Positions 5,038-12,643 of a stretch of 12,929 bases of DNA are shown piece by piece. Origin of the DNA: WFTC01 sp047635955. Its GTDB lineage: Bacteria > Patescibacteriota > Gracilibacteria > UBA1369 > 2-02-FULL-48-14. The notes below the pieces were generated by a model. That model saw only the letters and a list, made by a program, of their open reading frames with translations. It searched no databases and was not told the DNA's origin. The position numbers and the translations under genes were made by a program. Location of the stretch: NCBI GenBank assembly GCA_047635955.1, contig JBLIGW010000021.1, forward strand, positions 1 to 12,929, in the 5' to 3' direction. Within the stretch, counting starts at the first letter, position 1, and each line of letters starts with the position of its first letter.

Positions 5038-6932
5038 ACCTCCCTCAGTTAGGACAGCCGCTCAATGAAGAGCACATTGCTTTCCTTAATGTTTTTGCTA
5101 AATCTTGCCGACGAAGCATTATCCAAATGGTGACGAATGCTCAATCCGGTCATCCAGGAGGATCTTTGTCTTCTTTGGACTTCCTTTCTCTTATCTATGC
5201 GATGAGAGTGTGTGAAACCAATGAACCGGTGGTTGTTTCTATTGGACACATCTCACCTGCTGTTTATTCAGTACTAGCTGAACTTGGAGTGATTCCTAAA
5301 GAAAGAGTGATCAAAACGTTCCGAACGCCTGATGATATTTATGAAGGACATGTGAATCGAAAAATTCGTGGGGTTCACTATGGAACTGGCCCACTAGGAG
5401 CTGGAGGAAGCGTGGGAGCCGCCTTTGCCCTTGGAAACCACTTAAATAAAAATGACGAACTTAGTTTCCTTGTTATGGGAGACGGAGAACAACAAGAAGG
5501 ACAAGTCTGGGAGATGATGAACTTTGCAAATAAATTTGAACTTGGAAACCTGGTACTTTTCATTGATCACAATAAAGTACAACTCACTGATTCTCTTGAA
5601 GAGATCATGCCTATCAATCTGCCTGAAGCCTACAAAGCCGCAGGATGGAACGTGATTGAAGTAGATGGACATGACTTTTCTGCAATGTGGGATGCGATTG
5701 GAAACGCAGAAAAAAGCGATAAACCTACTGTTCTCATTGGAGACACAGTCATGGGACAAGGTGTTGAATTTATGGCGGAAACAGGAAGAAACATTAAAGC
5801 AGACTGGCATGGTAAAGCGCCTAAGCCAGAACAAGTTGAACCCGCACTTAAAGAAATTGAACTCACAGAAGACGAGCTTGCGATTCTTAAAGCAGGACTC
5901 GCGATGCTTCCCGATAATATTCAAACCCCTGGTGAACCTGAATTTGAAGTGAAGGGTGATCTCAATGTTGGAGAGCCTACACTCTACAGTGTAGACACCT
6001 TCACGGATTGCCGAAGTGCCTACGGAGACGCGCTCCTAGACCTGGCTAAGCTTAATGAAAACGTTCTTGCTATGACGGCTGACGTTGCTGGAAGCGTGAA
6101 AACAACAGGAGTTAAAAAGAACTTCCCTGACCGACACATTGAATGTGGAATTGCTGAGCAACACATGGTTAGCGTGGCTGGTGGCCTTTCTATCCGAGGT
6201 TTTGTTCCTTTCTGTAGTACCTTTGGTGCATTCATGAGTAGTCGCGCTAAGGATCAAGCCCGAGTGAATGACATCAACGAATGTAATGCCAAAATGGTAG
6301 CCACTCACTGTGGACTATCTGTAGGTGAAGACGGACCGACTCATCAAGCGATTGATGACATCAGTTCTTTCCTAGGATTCATGCACACAAATATTTATGA
6401 ACCAGCGGATCCAAATCACTGTGATCGAATCATTCGTTACGTAGCAAACCACTATGGAAATGTTTACGTTCGAATGGGACGAGCTAAATTGCCTATCATT
6501 ACTAAAGAAGATGGGACTCCATTTTACGACGAAAACTACGAAGTTAAACCTGGTAAAGCGGATCTTATCCGTACTGGATCTAAGGCTACTATTATTGCCG
6601 CAGGACCGATGGTAGAACGAGCGCTAAAAGCCGCCGAAAGAATGGGTGGAGACATTGAAGTGATTGCGGTTGGATGTTTACAACCTTTCGACCACGGAAC
6701 CGTAATGGACTCATTAAGGAAAACAGGACGAGTCGTAACGGTTCATGATCACCATGTTCGGACTGGCTTGGCGATTCAAGTTCAGAAAACAATTGTAGAC
6801 TCAGGACTCAGCGTGAAAATGGAAGCACTAGGTGTGGATCACTACCAACTTTCAGGTAAGGCCGACGAGCTATATGAATTGGCTGGACTTGCGGTTCACC
6901 ATATTGTTGAGGCTGTTAACTCACTCGATTAA
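5034..6932 (+). CDS. tkt: Transketolase, full-length thiamine diphosphate enzyme
   Basis: Transfers two-carbon units between ketose and aldose phosphates in the non-oxidative pentose phosphate pathway, using thiamine diphosphate and a divalent metal. The 632 residues hold all three domains in one chain. The first domain has SGHPGGS (38-44), GHISPAVYS (71-79), GTGPLGAG (117-124) and the cofactor/metal motif GDGEQQEG (149-156) with Asn180 downstream. The pyrimidine-binding domain has GIAEQHM (372-378) with the activating Glu375, and GEDGPTHQ (431-438). The C-terminal domain runs from about 505 to the end. The ATG lies in a 4-base ATGA overlap with pgi. The stop overlaps the next ATG by one base (TAATG), suggesting coupling with the transporter gene. 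1-Deoxyxylulose-5-phosphate synthase was considered, but the overall pattern is transketolase. Confidence 0.95.
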   Translation: MNLPQLGQPLNEEHIAFLNVFAKSCRRSIIQMVTNAQSGHPGGSLSSLDFLSLIYAMRVCETNEPVVVSIGHISPAVYSVLAELGVIPKERVIKTFRTPDDIYEGHVNRKIRGVHYGTGPLGAGGSVGAAFALGNHLNKNDELSFLVMGDGEQQEGQVWEMMNFANKFELGNLVLFIDHNKVQLTDSLEEIMPINLPEAYKAAGWNVIEVDGHDFSAMWDAIGNAEKSDKPTVLIGDTVMGQGVEFMAETGRNIKADWHGKAPKPEQVEPALKEIELTEDELAILKAGLAMLPDNIQTPGEPEFEVKGDLNVGEPTLYSVDTFTDCRSAYGDALLDLAKLNENVLAMTADVAGSVKTTGVKKNFPDRHIECGIAEQHMVSVAGGLSIRGFVPFCSTFGAFMSSRAKDQARVNDINECNAKMVATHCGLSVGEDGPTHQAIDDISSFLGFMHTNIYEPADPNHCDRIIRYVANHYGNVYVRMGRAKLPIITKEDGTPFYDENYEVKPGKADLIRTGSKATIIAAGPMVERALKAAERMGGDIEVIAVGCLQPFDHGTVMDSLRKTGRVVTVHDHHVRTGLAIQVQKTIVDSGLSVKMEALGVDHYQLSGKADELYELAGLAVHHIVEAVNSLD

Positions 6933-7687
6933 TGGACGGAGAGCTACAAGGCGGATTATTTTCCGTTCTTAGCTCTCTAATTTCATCATTTTCTGGAGGT
7001 GGAGGTTCGCTCATCCTCCTTTCTGGATTGGTGGTTCTTTTCCCTACAGCGGGTTACCTCCCTGCTTTAACGATCACCAAAGTTAGTGCCGCGATACTCA
7101 CTTCCACTTCTGGATGGATGCATCGTGAACGTCAGGAAATTGATTGGCGAATGATTCTTGTTCTTATCCTTTCTGGACTCACTGGCGTTGGAATTGGGAC
7201 CTACCTAGTTCAATATAAAATTGATGAAGAAATTTTGCTGAAAGCATTACCGGTGCTTCTTTTCATAATTGTGATATATCTCAGTTTTGATCGTAAAAGA
7301 GGCGCAGGAAAGAACCGTGAAAAACCATTTGTACCTGCTGAATACATTGAAGCCGGTGTGTTTTCACTATTCATGAGTCTACTGAGTGGAATGGTGGCCG
7401 GAATGGGTCCTTTTTTCGTGGCTTACTTCGTTATCCGCTTCCACACCTCATTCATACAAACTATCGCCTATATGATGATTTCTGGGACCGTTATTACCGT
7501 TTTACAGTCCAGCTACTTGCTTTGGACGGTAGACGTAAACTTGACCCTTCTCACTCTAGTGATCTTTGGTTCGCTTATTGGCGCTTATTTCGGAACAAAA
7601 TTTCAATACAAAATGGGCAACCATCTGGTTAAGACAGCTGCCCTTTTAATGATGAGTGCCATGGGACTCTTTATGATTTTTACTTAG
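6932..7687 (+). CDS. TauE/SafE-type membrane transporter (anion exporter family)
   Basis: A 251-residue polytopic protein with about eight hydrophobic segments (near 9-37, 41-62, 73-94, 102-119, 139-168, 175-198, 203-222 and 232-250), split into two similar halves by a basic loop, RKRGAGKNREKP (121-132). The Gly-rich SFSGGGGSLILL (19-30) in the first helix and SGMVAGMGPFF (152-162) in the second half are the paired Gly motifs of the TauE/SafE (DUF81) family. Known members move sulfite, sulfoacetate or similar small organic anions; the substrate here cannot be told. Start and tkt stop share one base (TAATG), so it belongs to the tal-pgi-tkt operon. A transporter in a sugar-phosphate operon is unexpected. 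Its 3' end overlaps the convergent lipoprotein gene by 8 bases. Confidence 0.85.
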   Translation: MDGELQGGLFSVLSSLISSFSGGGGSLILLSGLVVLFPTAGYLPALTITKVSAAILTSTSGWMHRERQEIDWRMILVLILSGLTGVGIGTYLVQYKIDEEILLKALPVLLFIIVIYLSFDRKRGAGKNREKPFVPAEYIEAGVFSLFMSLLSGMVAGMGPFFVAYFVIRFHTSFIQTIAYMMISGTVITVLQSSYLLWTVDVNLTLLTLVIFGSLIGAYFGTKFQYKMGNHLVKTAALLMMSAMGLFMIFT

Positions 7688-8078
7688 ACCAGAAGTCTGT
7701 GTCAAAACGCCATACGTCATCCTTACCACTGTAGATAAAGCTTGTTAGGCCTCCTTTGTTGAGTTCGTAAATTTTACCTTTTCCTTGATTTGCGTCCCAT
7801 TGAGTTTTAGACCAATCAATTGATGGATTACCTGCCATGTATGCAAAAGCATCCTCGCAGTTTCCCTCTTCAATAAGAATAGAACTTCTAGCGTAAGACT
7901 GGAAAGTTTCACAATCTCCTTCAGCTTCTGCATTTACAAGCAGCTGCCATGTTTCAATGATTCCTGCTTGTTCAGGGTAAGCGGCAAGTTCTTCCGAAGT
8001 AGCCACAGTGATTGTTGGACCTCCACAAGCTGTGAGTCCAAGTGCTAATAAACTAGTGAGTGCAATTATTCGCTTCAT
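7680..8078 (-). CDS. Small secreted lipoprotein of unknown function
   Basis: The first 18 residues form a lipoprotein signal: MKR, a hydrophobic stretch, and the lipobox LTAC with Cys18, followed by GG. The mature part is about 115 residues, mostly acidic, with two further cysteines (C56 in EGDCETFQ, C74 in EGNCEDAF) that could form a disulfide outside the membrane. The order of a helical region with GDCETF...NCEDAFAYM, then a beta-rich C-terminus with aromatic residues (SFIYSGKDDVWRFDTDFW), recalls NTF2-like lipoproteins, but this is a guess. It is the last gene of the gnd-zwf-pgl operon, 11 bases after pgl. No link to the pathway is evident. It may sense or bind something at the cell surface. 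Confidence 0.85.
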   Translation of the reverse strand: MKRIIALTSLLALGLTACGGPTITVATSEELAAYPEQAGIIETWQLLVNAEAEGDCETFQSYARSSILIEEGNCEDAFAYMAGNPSIDWSKTQWDANQGKGKIYELNKGGLTSFIYSGKDDVWRFDTDFWSK

Positions 8079-8089
8079 AGTGAGATTAA

Positions 8090-8785
8090 TTAAGTGTGAC
8101 TGGATTCTATCTCACAATAATAAACTTTTGTAGGGAGTTTTTCAGAAATCACTTCAACTGGCGTTGAAAGGCTTGGGTTTTTCAAGGAATTTACGATTTC
8201 TCTCTTGCTCTGCCCCTTTAAAAGAAGCATAGCTTTTTTGGCTTGAGAAAGTGCACCCATACCCAAAGACAAGCGTTGAGGGCTTGGATATCCTTCTGCT
8301 TTTGTACAAAGCGCTCGTTGATTATCTAAATCTGAAAGAGTAAAGAGCGACGCAATGTGTCCGTCTGCTCCCGCACCTAGAATCAATAGATCAAAAAGTG
8401 GCCGTCTTTCATTTTGAAGCATGGCAATGCGGCGTTGCATTTCCTTTGCTGCTGACTCATAAGGAAGTGAGGTGTCAAAACTAAGCACTTGCTCAGGAGA
8501 AAGGGGCACCTTGTTGAACAAAGCACGTCTCATCATCTTGAGGTTACTTTCTTCATGATCACTGGGAACGTAACGTTCATCCATTACTGTAAAATGAAGC
8601 CTCTCCCATGGGAAATCCGCAAGAGCCATCATTTCATACAAAGGCTTGGGAGTTGAACCTCCTGCCAAAACAATGCGACAAACTTTTTGTTCGCTGAGTG
8701 TTTCTTTTATAAAAAGTTGAAGGTCTTCTAAGGCTGCTTCGTAAAAAGCTTCAGAAGATTCGTAAGGAAATAGACTTGGGCTCAT
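8090..8785 (-). CDS. pgl: 6-Phosphogluconolactonase
   Basis: Hydrolyses 6-phosphoglucono-delta-lactone to 6-phosphogluconate, the second step of the oxidative branch. The 231 residues are the normal DevB/Pgl size. Family motifs are all present: LAGGSTPKPLYE (40-51), the DERYVP block (69-74) with the following ESN (79-81), and LGAGADGHIASLF (136-148), which contains the catalytic His of the DGH-ASLF motif. RLSLG (171-175) fits the substrate-binding strand. This rules out the related glucosamine-6-phosphate deaminase as the better name. The ATG follows the zwf stop directly (TAAATG) with no spacer, so translation is probably coupled to zwf. It sits between its functional partner zwf and the lipoprotein gene. 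Confidence 0.94.
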   Translation of the reverse strand: MSPSLFPYESSEAFYEAALEDLQLFIKETLSEQKVCRIVLAGGSTPKPLYEMMALADFPWERLHFTVMDERYVPSDHEESNLKMMRRALFNKVPLSPEQVLSFDTSLPYESAAKEMQRRIAMLQNERRPLFDLLILGAGADGHIASLFTLSDLDNQRALCTKAEGYPSPQRLSLGMGALSQAKKAMLLLKGQSKREIVNSLKNPSLSTPVEVISEKLPTKVYYCEIESSHT

Positions 8786-10237
8786 TTATTCAAAAGCGTT
8801 AAACCATTCAAAACCGTCTTTAGCGAGTAAGTCATCAGCCTCTTTTGGCCCCAAAGTATTGCGTTTGTAGATAATTGGCTGACATGCTTTTTTCTGCATT
8901 CGATCACAAACTTTTTGCAAAGGATCGATTACATCCCAGGCTGCAAATATCTCTTCAAAATTTAGAAAGTGGTCTTTCCTCCCTGCCACCACATCCAAGA
9001 AAAGTCGTCCATGTTCACCCAGGCAGTCTCCACTACAATAGATAGGTCGCCCGGTGCTTAAGCCGTGGAAATCAAAAGTTTTCCCACCCAACTTAGTTAG
9101 TAAATGAAACTCAATTTTCTCAAATGGTTGTAGTTGAATCACCAATCGATTGGGTGCAAGATTCTCTTTCTGATTTTGAGCCCACTGAGGTTTGAATTCG
9201 ATCACTACGGCTGTCCACTTCTGCTTGAGAGATTTACCTGTTCGTAAATAAACGGGCACTCCTTTCCAGAGCGGGTGTTTTAATTTTAATTTCAAAGCGG
9301 CATAAGTTTCTGTCGTTGATTCTGGGTCCACGCCTTTGCTTTTTGTGTAAGACTTATACTGCCCACGCACCACATCTTTTGGGTTCATGCGAATGGACTT
9401 GAGCACCTTTGTTTTCTCATGATGAATCGCCTCTGCTGTTTCTTGTTTTGGAGCAAACATAGTTAGGTAGGCCAGAATTTGTAGAAGATGTGACTGGACC
9501 ATGTCTCTTAAGATACCTACGTTATCAAAGTAGTTAGCGCGGCCTTCAATGTCCCTATCCTCCAGAGCAGAAATCTGAATATTACTCACATACTCGCGAC
9601 TCATGAGCGTCGTTAAAATTGAATTTGCGTAACGCAATGAAAGCAGATTACTCACCGCTTCTTTTCCTAAATAATGATCTAAAAGGTAAACCTGCTCAGA
9701 ATCAAAATGCTTAGCGATCACACGTTTCAAGTTTTTAGCTGAATGACTGTTGTAGCCAAAAGGCTTCTCAATCACCAATCGTAATGCGGCCTTTTTAGTA
9801 TTGAAATTCACCTTACCCAGCGTATTGAAAATACCCGTAAAGGCAGAAGGTGGAACTGAAAAGTAAGCGATTCTCACACGGCTCTTATTTGATTCTAAAC
9901 TGCGAATGTATTTCAGGAACTTTTTGTAATCTTCTTCGCTGTCGTATTGACCACTAAAATAATGAACACTTTTCAATAATTTATTCATCACTTTGTCGTC
10001 CACAAACTCAGTTTCTTTGCGGACTGATTTTTCAAAAAACTCACGAAACGCGGCTTGAGTCATTGGAGTTCGTGCGTAACCCACCACCTGATAATCTTTT
10101 GGTAGGCGCTTCTCCGCAGCTAGTTCATAAATGGCTGGGAAAAGTTTTAGCTTTGCCAATGAACCAGAAGCTCCATAAATAAAAAGCGTAAAATTATTCT
10201 TTGCGATTTGGTGGAGTGGATTGTTTTTCATTACCAT
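8786..10237 (-). CDS. zwf: Glucose-6-phosphate 1-dehydrogenase
   Basis: Oxidises glucose 6-phosphate to 6-phosphogluconolactone, reducing NADP; the entry step of the oxidative pentose phosphate pathway. The 483 residues match the family. The N-terminal Rossmann fold has FIYGASGSLAKLKLFPA (19-35) and an Arg in GYART (near 56) that suits NADP. RLVIEKPFGYN (153-163) and LLDHYLGKE (185-193) supply the substrate Lys/Asp/His/Tyr residues. NVGILRDMVQSHLLQILAYL (239-258) carries the second catalytic His, and RTGKSL (332-337) is also conserved. An unusual point is Ser26 where the coenzyme loop normally has Asp (GASGDLA). The start could be the ATG at 10237, overlapping gnd, or the ATG at 10231, which overlaps the gnd stop by one base (TAATG) like the tkt junction; the latter removes only MV. 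Confidence 0.95.
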   Translation of the reverse strand: MVMKNNPLHQIAKNNFTLFIYGASGSLAKLKLFPAIYELAAEKRLPKDYQVVGYARTPMTQAAFREFFEKSVRKETEFVDDKVMNKLLKSVHYFSGQYDSEEDYKKFLKYIRSLESNKSRVRIAYFSVPPSAFTGIFNTLGKVNFNTKKAALRLVIEKPFGYNSHSAKNLKRVIAKHFDSEQVYLLDHYLGKEAVSNLLSLRYANSILTTLMSREYVSNIQISALEDRDIEGRANYFDNVGILRDMVQSHLLQILAYLTMFAPKQETAEAIHHEKTKVLKSIRMNPKDVVRGQYKSYTKSKGVDPESTTETYAALKLKLKHPLWKGVPVYLRTGKSLKQKWTAVVIEFKPQWAQNQKENLAPNRLVIQLQPFEKIEFHLLTKLGGKTFDFHGLSTGRPIYCSGDCLGEHGRLFLDVVAGRKDHFLNFEEIFAAWDVIDPLQKVCDRMQKKACQPIIYKRNTLGPKEADDLLAKDGFEWFNAFE

Positions 10238-11619
10238 TTAGAGTGAAAGGAACCTTCTTTGTCTACACGTTCATAAGTGTGTGCACCGAAATTGTCACGC
10301 AGGCCTTGAATGAAATTAGCGCTGCCTCGGCCTTGGCTGTAAGCCTCAAAATGTGTGAGTGCTCCGCTTAAAGAAAGCATTGGCACAGATTGAGCTGTGG
10401 CCAACTGAACTATCAATCTCCAACTTGAAAGACCTTCGTTGATTATTTTCTGAGCAAAACCTGAGAAATAAAGTGAGTCTGTGTTTTCCTTAAATGCTGC
10501 GTGCATATCTTTCAAAACCTTGGACCGAATGATGCATCCCCCTTGCCACACTCTAACAATTTCTGAGAGATTAAGATTGAAACCGTAAGCTTCATCAGCC
10601 GCTCGCAGTAAAGCAAAGCCTTGTTCAAAGTTACTGACTCGCGCTGCAAGAAGTGCTTTCTCCAAATGAGAAGCGGCTTCCGAGATCGTCATATTTGGCG
10701 CCTGAGAAATGCTTGGGAAATGCTCCTCAATCCTAGTTCTTACGCTCTTGTCAGCGGAGAAAGCTCTCATGAAAACAGCGCCTGTAATCGAAGGTGTCGG
10801 CACTCCAAGGACTAGTGCTTCTTCGCTCGTCCATCGGCCGGTTCCCTTTTGTCCGGCTTTGTCTAAAATCAAATCCAAAAGATCTTTTCCTTCTTCTTTT
10901 TTTCTTAAGACCTCTACGGAAATTTCCGTTAGATAAGAGGCTAAGTCTCCCGCGTTCCATTCTTCAAAAATATCTGCAATCTCGTCATGACTCAATCTGT
11001 AAACATCATGAAGTAGCTTGTAAGCTTCAGCGAGCATTTGCATTTCGGCGTATTCAATTCCATTGTGAACCATCTTCACGTAATGACCGGCTCCCTTCTC
11101 CCCCATGTAAGCAACGCACGCTCCACCAGAAAAATCTTCAGCGGCCGCGGCACTCAATATTGGTTCAAAAAGATTCCACGCTTCTATTGGCCCACCCGGC
11201 ATCATGCTTGGCCCTTTAAGAGCGCCTTCTTCACCACCAGAAACCCCACAACTCAAAAGATGAATCCCTTTTGACGTCATCATTTCTTGAAAGGCTTGAG
11301 AGTCCATAAAGTGTTGATTCGCTCCGTCCATCACACTATCTCCTGCGTCTAATATTCCTGCTAATTGTTCAATAGTTTTTTCTGTAGCTTCACCTGAGGG
11401 TAAAAGTAGAATTATTTTTCTAGGGACCTCAATACTATTAATGAAGTCTTCAAAATTCTGCGGTGCATAAAATTTATCTGCACCAAATTCGTCAACAAAG
11501 CTCGTCACTTTTGCATAGGTACGATTCCAAACGCTCACCTTGTAACCACGAGATGCAATATTGCGAGCAAGAGACTTACCCATAGTCCCAAGACCAATGA
11601 GTCCAATTTGAGAAGACAT
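10231..11619 (-). CDS. gnd: 6-Phosphogluconate dehydrogenase, decarboxylating, long (dimeric) form
   Basis: Oxidatively decarboxylates 6-phosphogluconate to ribulose 5-phosphate with NADP reduction. The 462 residues fit the long form, not the roughly 300-residue GntZ/YqeC form. Motifs are GLIGLGTMGKSLARN (6-20) with WNRT (31-34), whose Arg suits NADP; VSGGEEGALKGPSMMPGG (126-143); HYVKMVHNGIEYAEMQ (179-194) with catalytic Lys182 and Glu189; and the C-terminal SANFIQ and NFGAHTYER block that reaches the partner subunit's active site. A small departure is DGANQ (98-102) where DGGNS/T is usual. It is 12 bases after the unknown 229-residue gene. No Shine-Dalgarno is seen; the sequence before the ATG is AACGCCACACATCT. 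Its stop overlaps the zwf start. Confidence 0.96.
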   Translation of the reverse strand: MSSQIGLIGLGTMGKSLARNIASRGYKVSVWNRTYAKVTSFVDEFGADKFYAPQNFEDFINSIEVPRKIILLLPSGEATEKTIEQLAGILDAGDSVMDGANQHFMDSQAFQEMMTSKGIHLLSCGVSGGEEGALKGPSMMPGGPIEAWNLFEPILSAAAAEDFSGGACVAYMGEKGAGHYVKMVHNGIEYAEMQMLAEAYKLLHDVYRLSHDEIADIFEEWNAGDLASYLTEISVEVLRKKEEGKDLLDLILDKAGQKGTGRWTSEEALVLGVPTPSITGAVFMRAFSADKSVRTRIEEHFPSISQAPNMTISEAASHLEKALLAARVSNFEQGFALLRAADEAYGFNLNLSEIVRVWQGGCIIRSKVLKDMHAAFKENTDSLYFSGFAQKIINEGLSSWRLIVQLATAQSVPMLSLSGALTHFEAYSQGRGSANFIQGLRDNFGAHTYERVDKEGSFHSKW

Positions 11620-11631
11620 AGATGTGTGGCG

Positions 11632-12321
11632 TTATTTTGCTTCGATGATTTCAGCGTCCGTTTTAGACTGAGCTAAGTCTCGAAGTTTAATGAGTACCGA
11701 TTGGATACTCATGAGGGCGAACTGGCGGGTTCGTTTCTGTGAAAGTTCCAAGCCCTGACGTGTGAAATATTCTTCTAGAGAATAGTCAATCAGGTCAAGA
11801 ACGATAGATTTCAACTTGTACTCTGGTGTCAAAACCGTATTTAAAGTTTTATTTGGAAGCAAAGCTCCGGCGCGATAAATCAATTCTCCCCAGTCATTCA
11901 GTTCTTGCTTAACAATTTCTGGTAAGGTTCCATCTCCTCCAAAGTTTATCAATTGCTCTTGAGCTGAGTCAGCTCCTTCAATGGCAGTCATTTCTGGAGA
12001 TAAAAGCTGCAGCGTTTTAACAATATCTTCTTGAAGGTTTGGATCTGAAATACTGAGTATCGCCAGGATAAAAGCTCCTGGCACATTATCTTGCAAAAGT
12101 TTTACCACCAAAAATACAGCGGCGTGTTTTCCAGGATCTTGAAGGAAGGCAACCAAAATACGCGCGAGTTTGTCCTCTTGCGCACTTTGTTTTTTCTGGT
12201 GTTTGCCCATGGCCGTAATGGCCTTAGCGTTTTTTCGCACCTGTTCTTGAAAAGCTTCAGAAGCTTCTTTGCTTCCTGAACTTTCACCTTCCTCGAGACC
12301 AAAGAATGATTCTAATGACAT
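11632..12321 (-). CDS. Unknown 229-residue helical protein in the gnd-zwf-pgl operon
   Basis: I do not recognise this protein. The first 50 residues are charged and Ser/Glu/Lys-rich, probably disordered (SLESFFGLEEGESSGSKEAS, then KNAKAITAMGKHQKKQSAQE). Residues about 52-112 hold alternating hydrophobic helices, including HAAVFLVVKLL (66-76) and GAFILAILSIS (82-92), broken by charged residues, so they look like packed soluble helices rather than clean membrane segments. The rest (about 125-229) is again helical, with an Arg/Lys-rich stretch near the end. No signal peptide, cofactor motif or catalytic pattern is seen. It follows the holin-like gene by 3 bases and precedes gnd by 12. An AGGA lies 6 bases before the ATG, one of few Shine-Dalgarno-like sites here. 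Helical adaptor or membrane-associated roles are possible but unsupported. Confidence 0.75.
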   Translation of the reverse strand: MSLESFFGLEEGESSGSKEASEAFQEQVRKNAKAITAMGKHQKKQSAQEDKLARILVAFLQDPGKHAAVFLVVKLLQDNVPGAFILAILSISDPNLQEDIVKTLQLLSPEMTAIEGADSAQEQLINFGGDGTLPEIVKQELNDWGELIYRAGALLPNKTLNTVLTPEYKLKSIVLDLIDYSLEEYFTRQGLELSQKRTRQFALMSIQSVLIKLRDLAQSKTDAEIIEAK

Positions 12322-12324
12322 GTT

Positions 12325-12588
12325 TTATCCTAGTTTTTTAGCGACCATGTTGTAGACCCAAACCATGAAGTACCCTCCGATTGCTCCGTCCAAGAATCCC
12401 CATAGGAGTCCCCAGAATGCACCAGCAGTAGTGAGTTCATAATAAGGATAAATACCTACTAACATCTCAAAAATGTGTGAAGCGTATCCGTTACTTGCGG
12501 CAACAAGCGTCATAACAAAGAGTGCGAGAGCCCAAAGCCCCCCCATTGTTAGACCCGCAGCCATTGGATTAAGTTGAGCATTTTTCAT
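12325..12588 (-). CDS. Small two-helix, glycine-rich membrane protein (holin-like family)
   Basis: An 87-residue protein with two membrane segments at about 10-32 and 53-78. The second is Gly/Trp-rich, with AGAFWGLLWGFLDGAIGGYF (55-74) followed by MVWVYN. The pattern IYPYYELTTAGAFWGLLWGF resembles small chromosomal proteins often labelled bacteriophage holin in bacterial genomes, but there is no lysin or other phage gene nearby, so a housekeeping membrane role is likelier. It ends in a basic AKKLG. It is the first gene of the operon that continues through the 229-residue unknown protein, gnd, zwf and pgl. The leader carries TCTAACCACGCAATAAAAAA before the ATG. A function in pentose metabolism is not indicated by sequence. 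Confidence 0.78.
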   Translation of the reverse strand: MKNAQLNPMAAGLTMGGLWALALFVMTLVAASNGYASHIFEMLVGIYPYYELTTAGAFWGLLWGFLDGAIGGYFMVWVYNMVAKKLG

Positions 12589-12604
12589 TTTTTTATTGCG
12601 TGGT

Positions 12605-12643
12605 TAGAAAAATAAAAAGCTATTCCTCTGTAGAATAGCTTTT
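12605..12643 (-). terminator. Intrinsic terminator after rpmA
   Basis: A perfect 11-base-pair stem, AAAAGCTATTC / GAATAGCTTTT (arms 12633-12643 and 12615-12625), closes a 7-base loop. On the minus strand it is followed by TATTTTT. It lies about 25 bases past the rpmA stop. On the plus strand the hairpin is followed by TTTTCTATATTG, a poorer tail, and no plus-strand gene runs into it. Confidence 0.85.

Noticed and set aside
5442..5924. 160-residue open frame on the minus strand inside tkt
   Set aside because: Shadow of the transketolase gene, without start signal, domain or neighbours.
7684..7700. Hairpin AGAC/GTCT at the junction of the two pathway operons
   Set aside because: Four base pairs with no T run; not a credible terminator.
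12325..12588. Phage holin
   Set aside because: The protein resembles chromosomal proteins often given that name, but no lysin, phage or mobile gene is nearby and it leads a metabolic operon.
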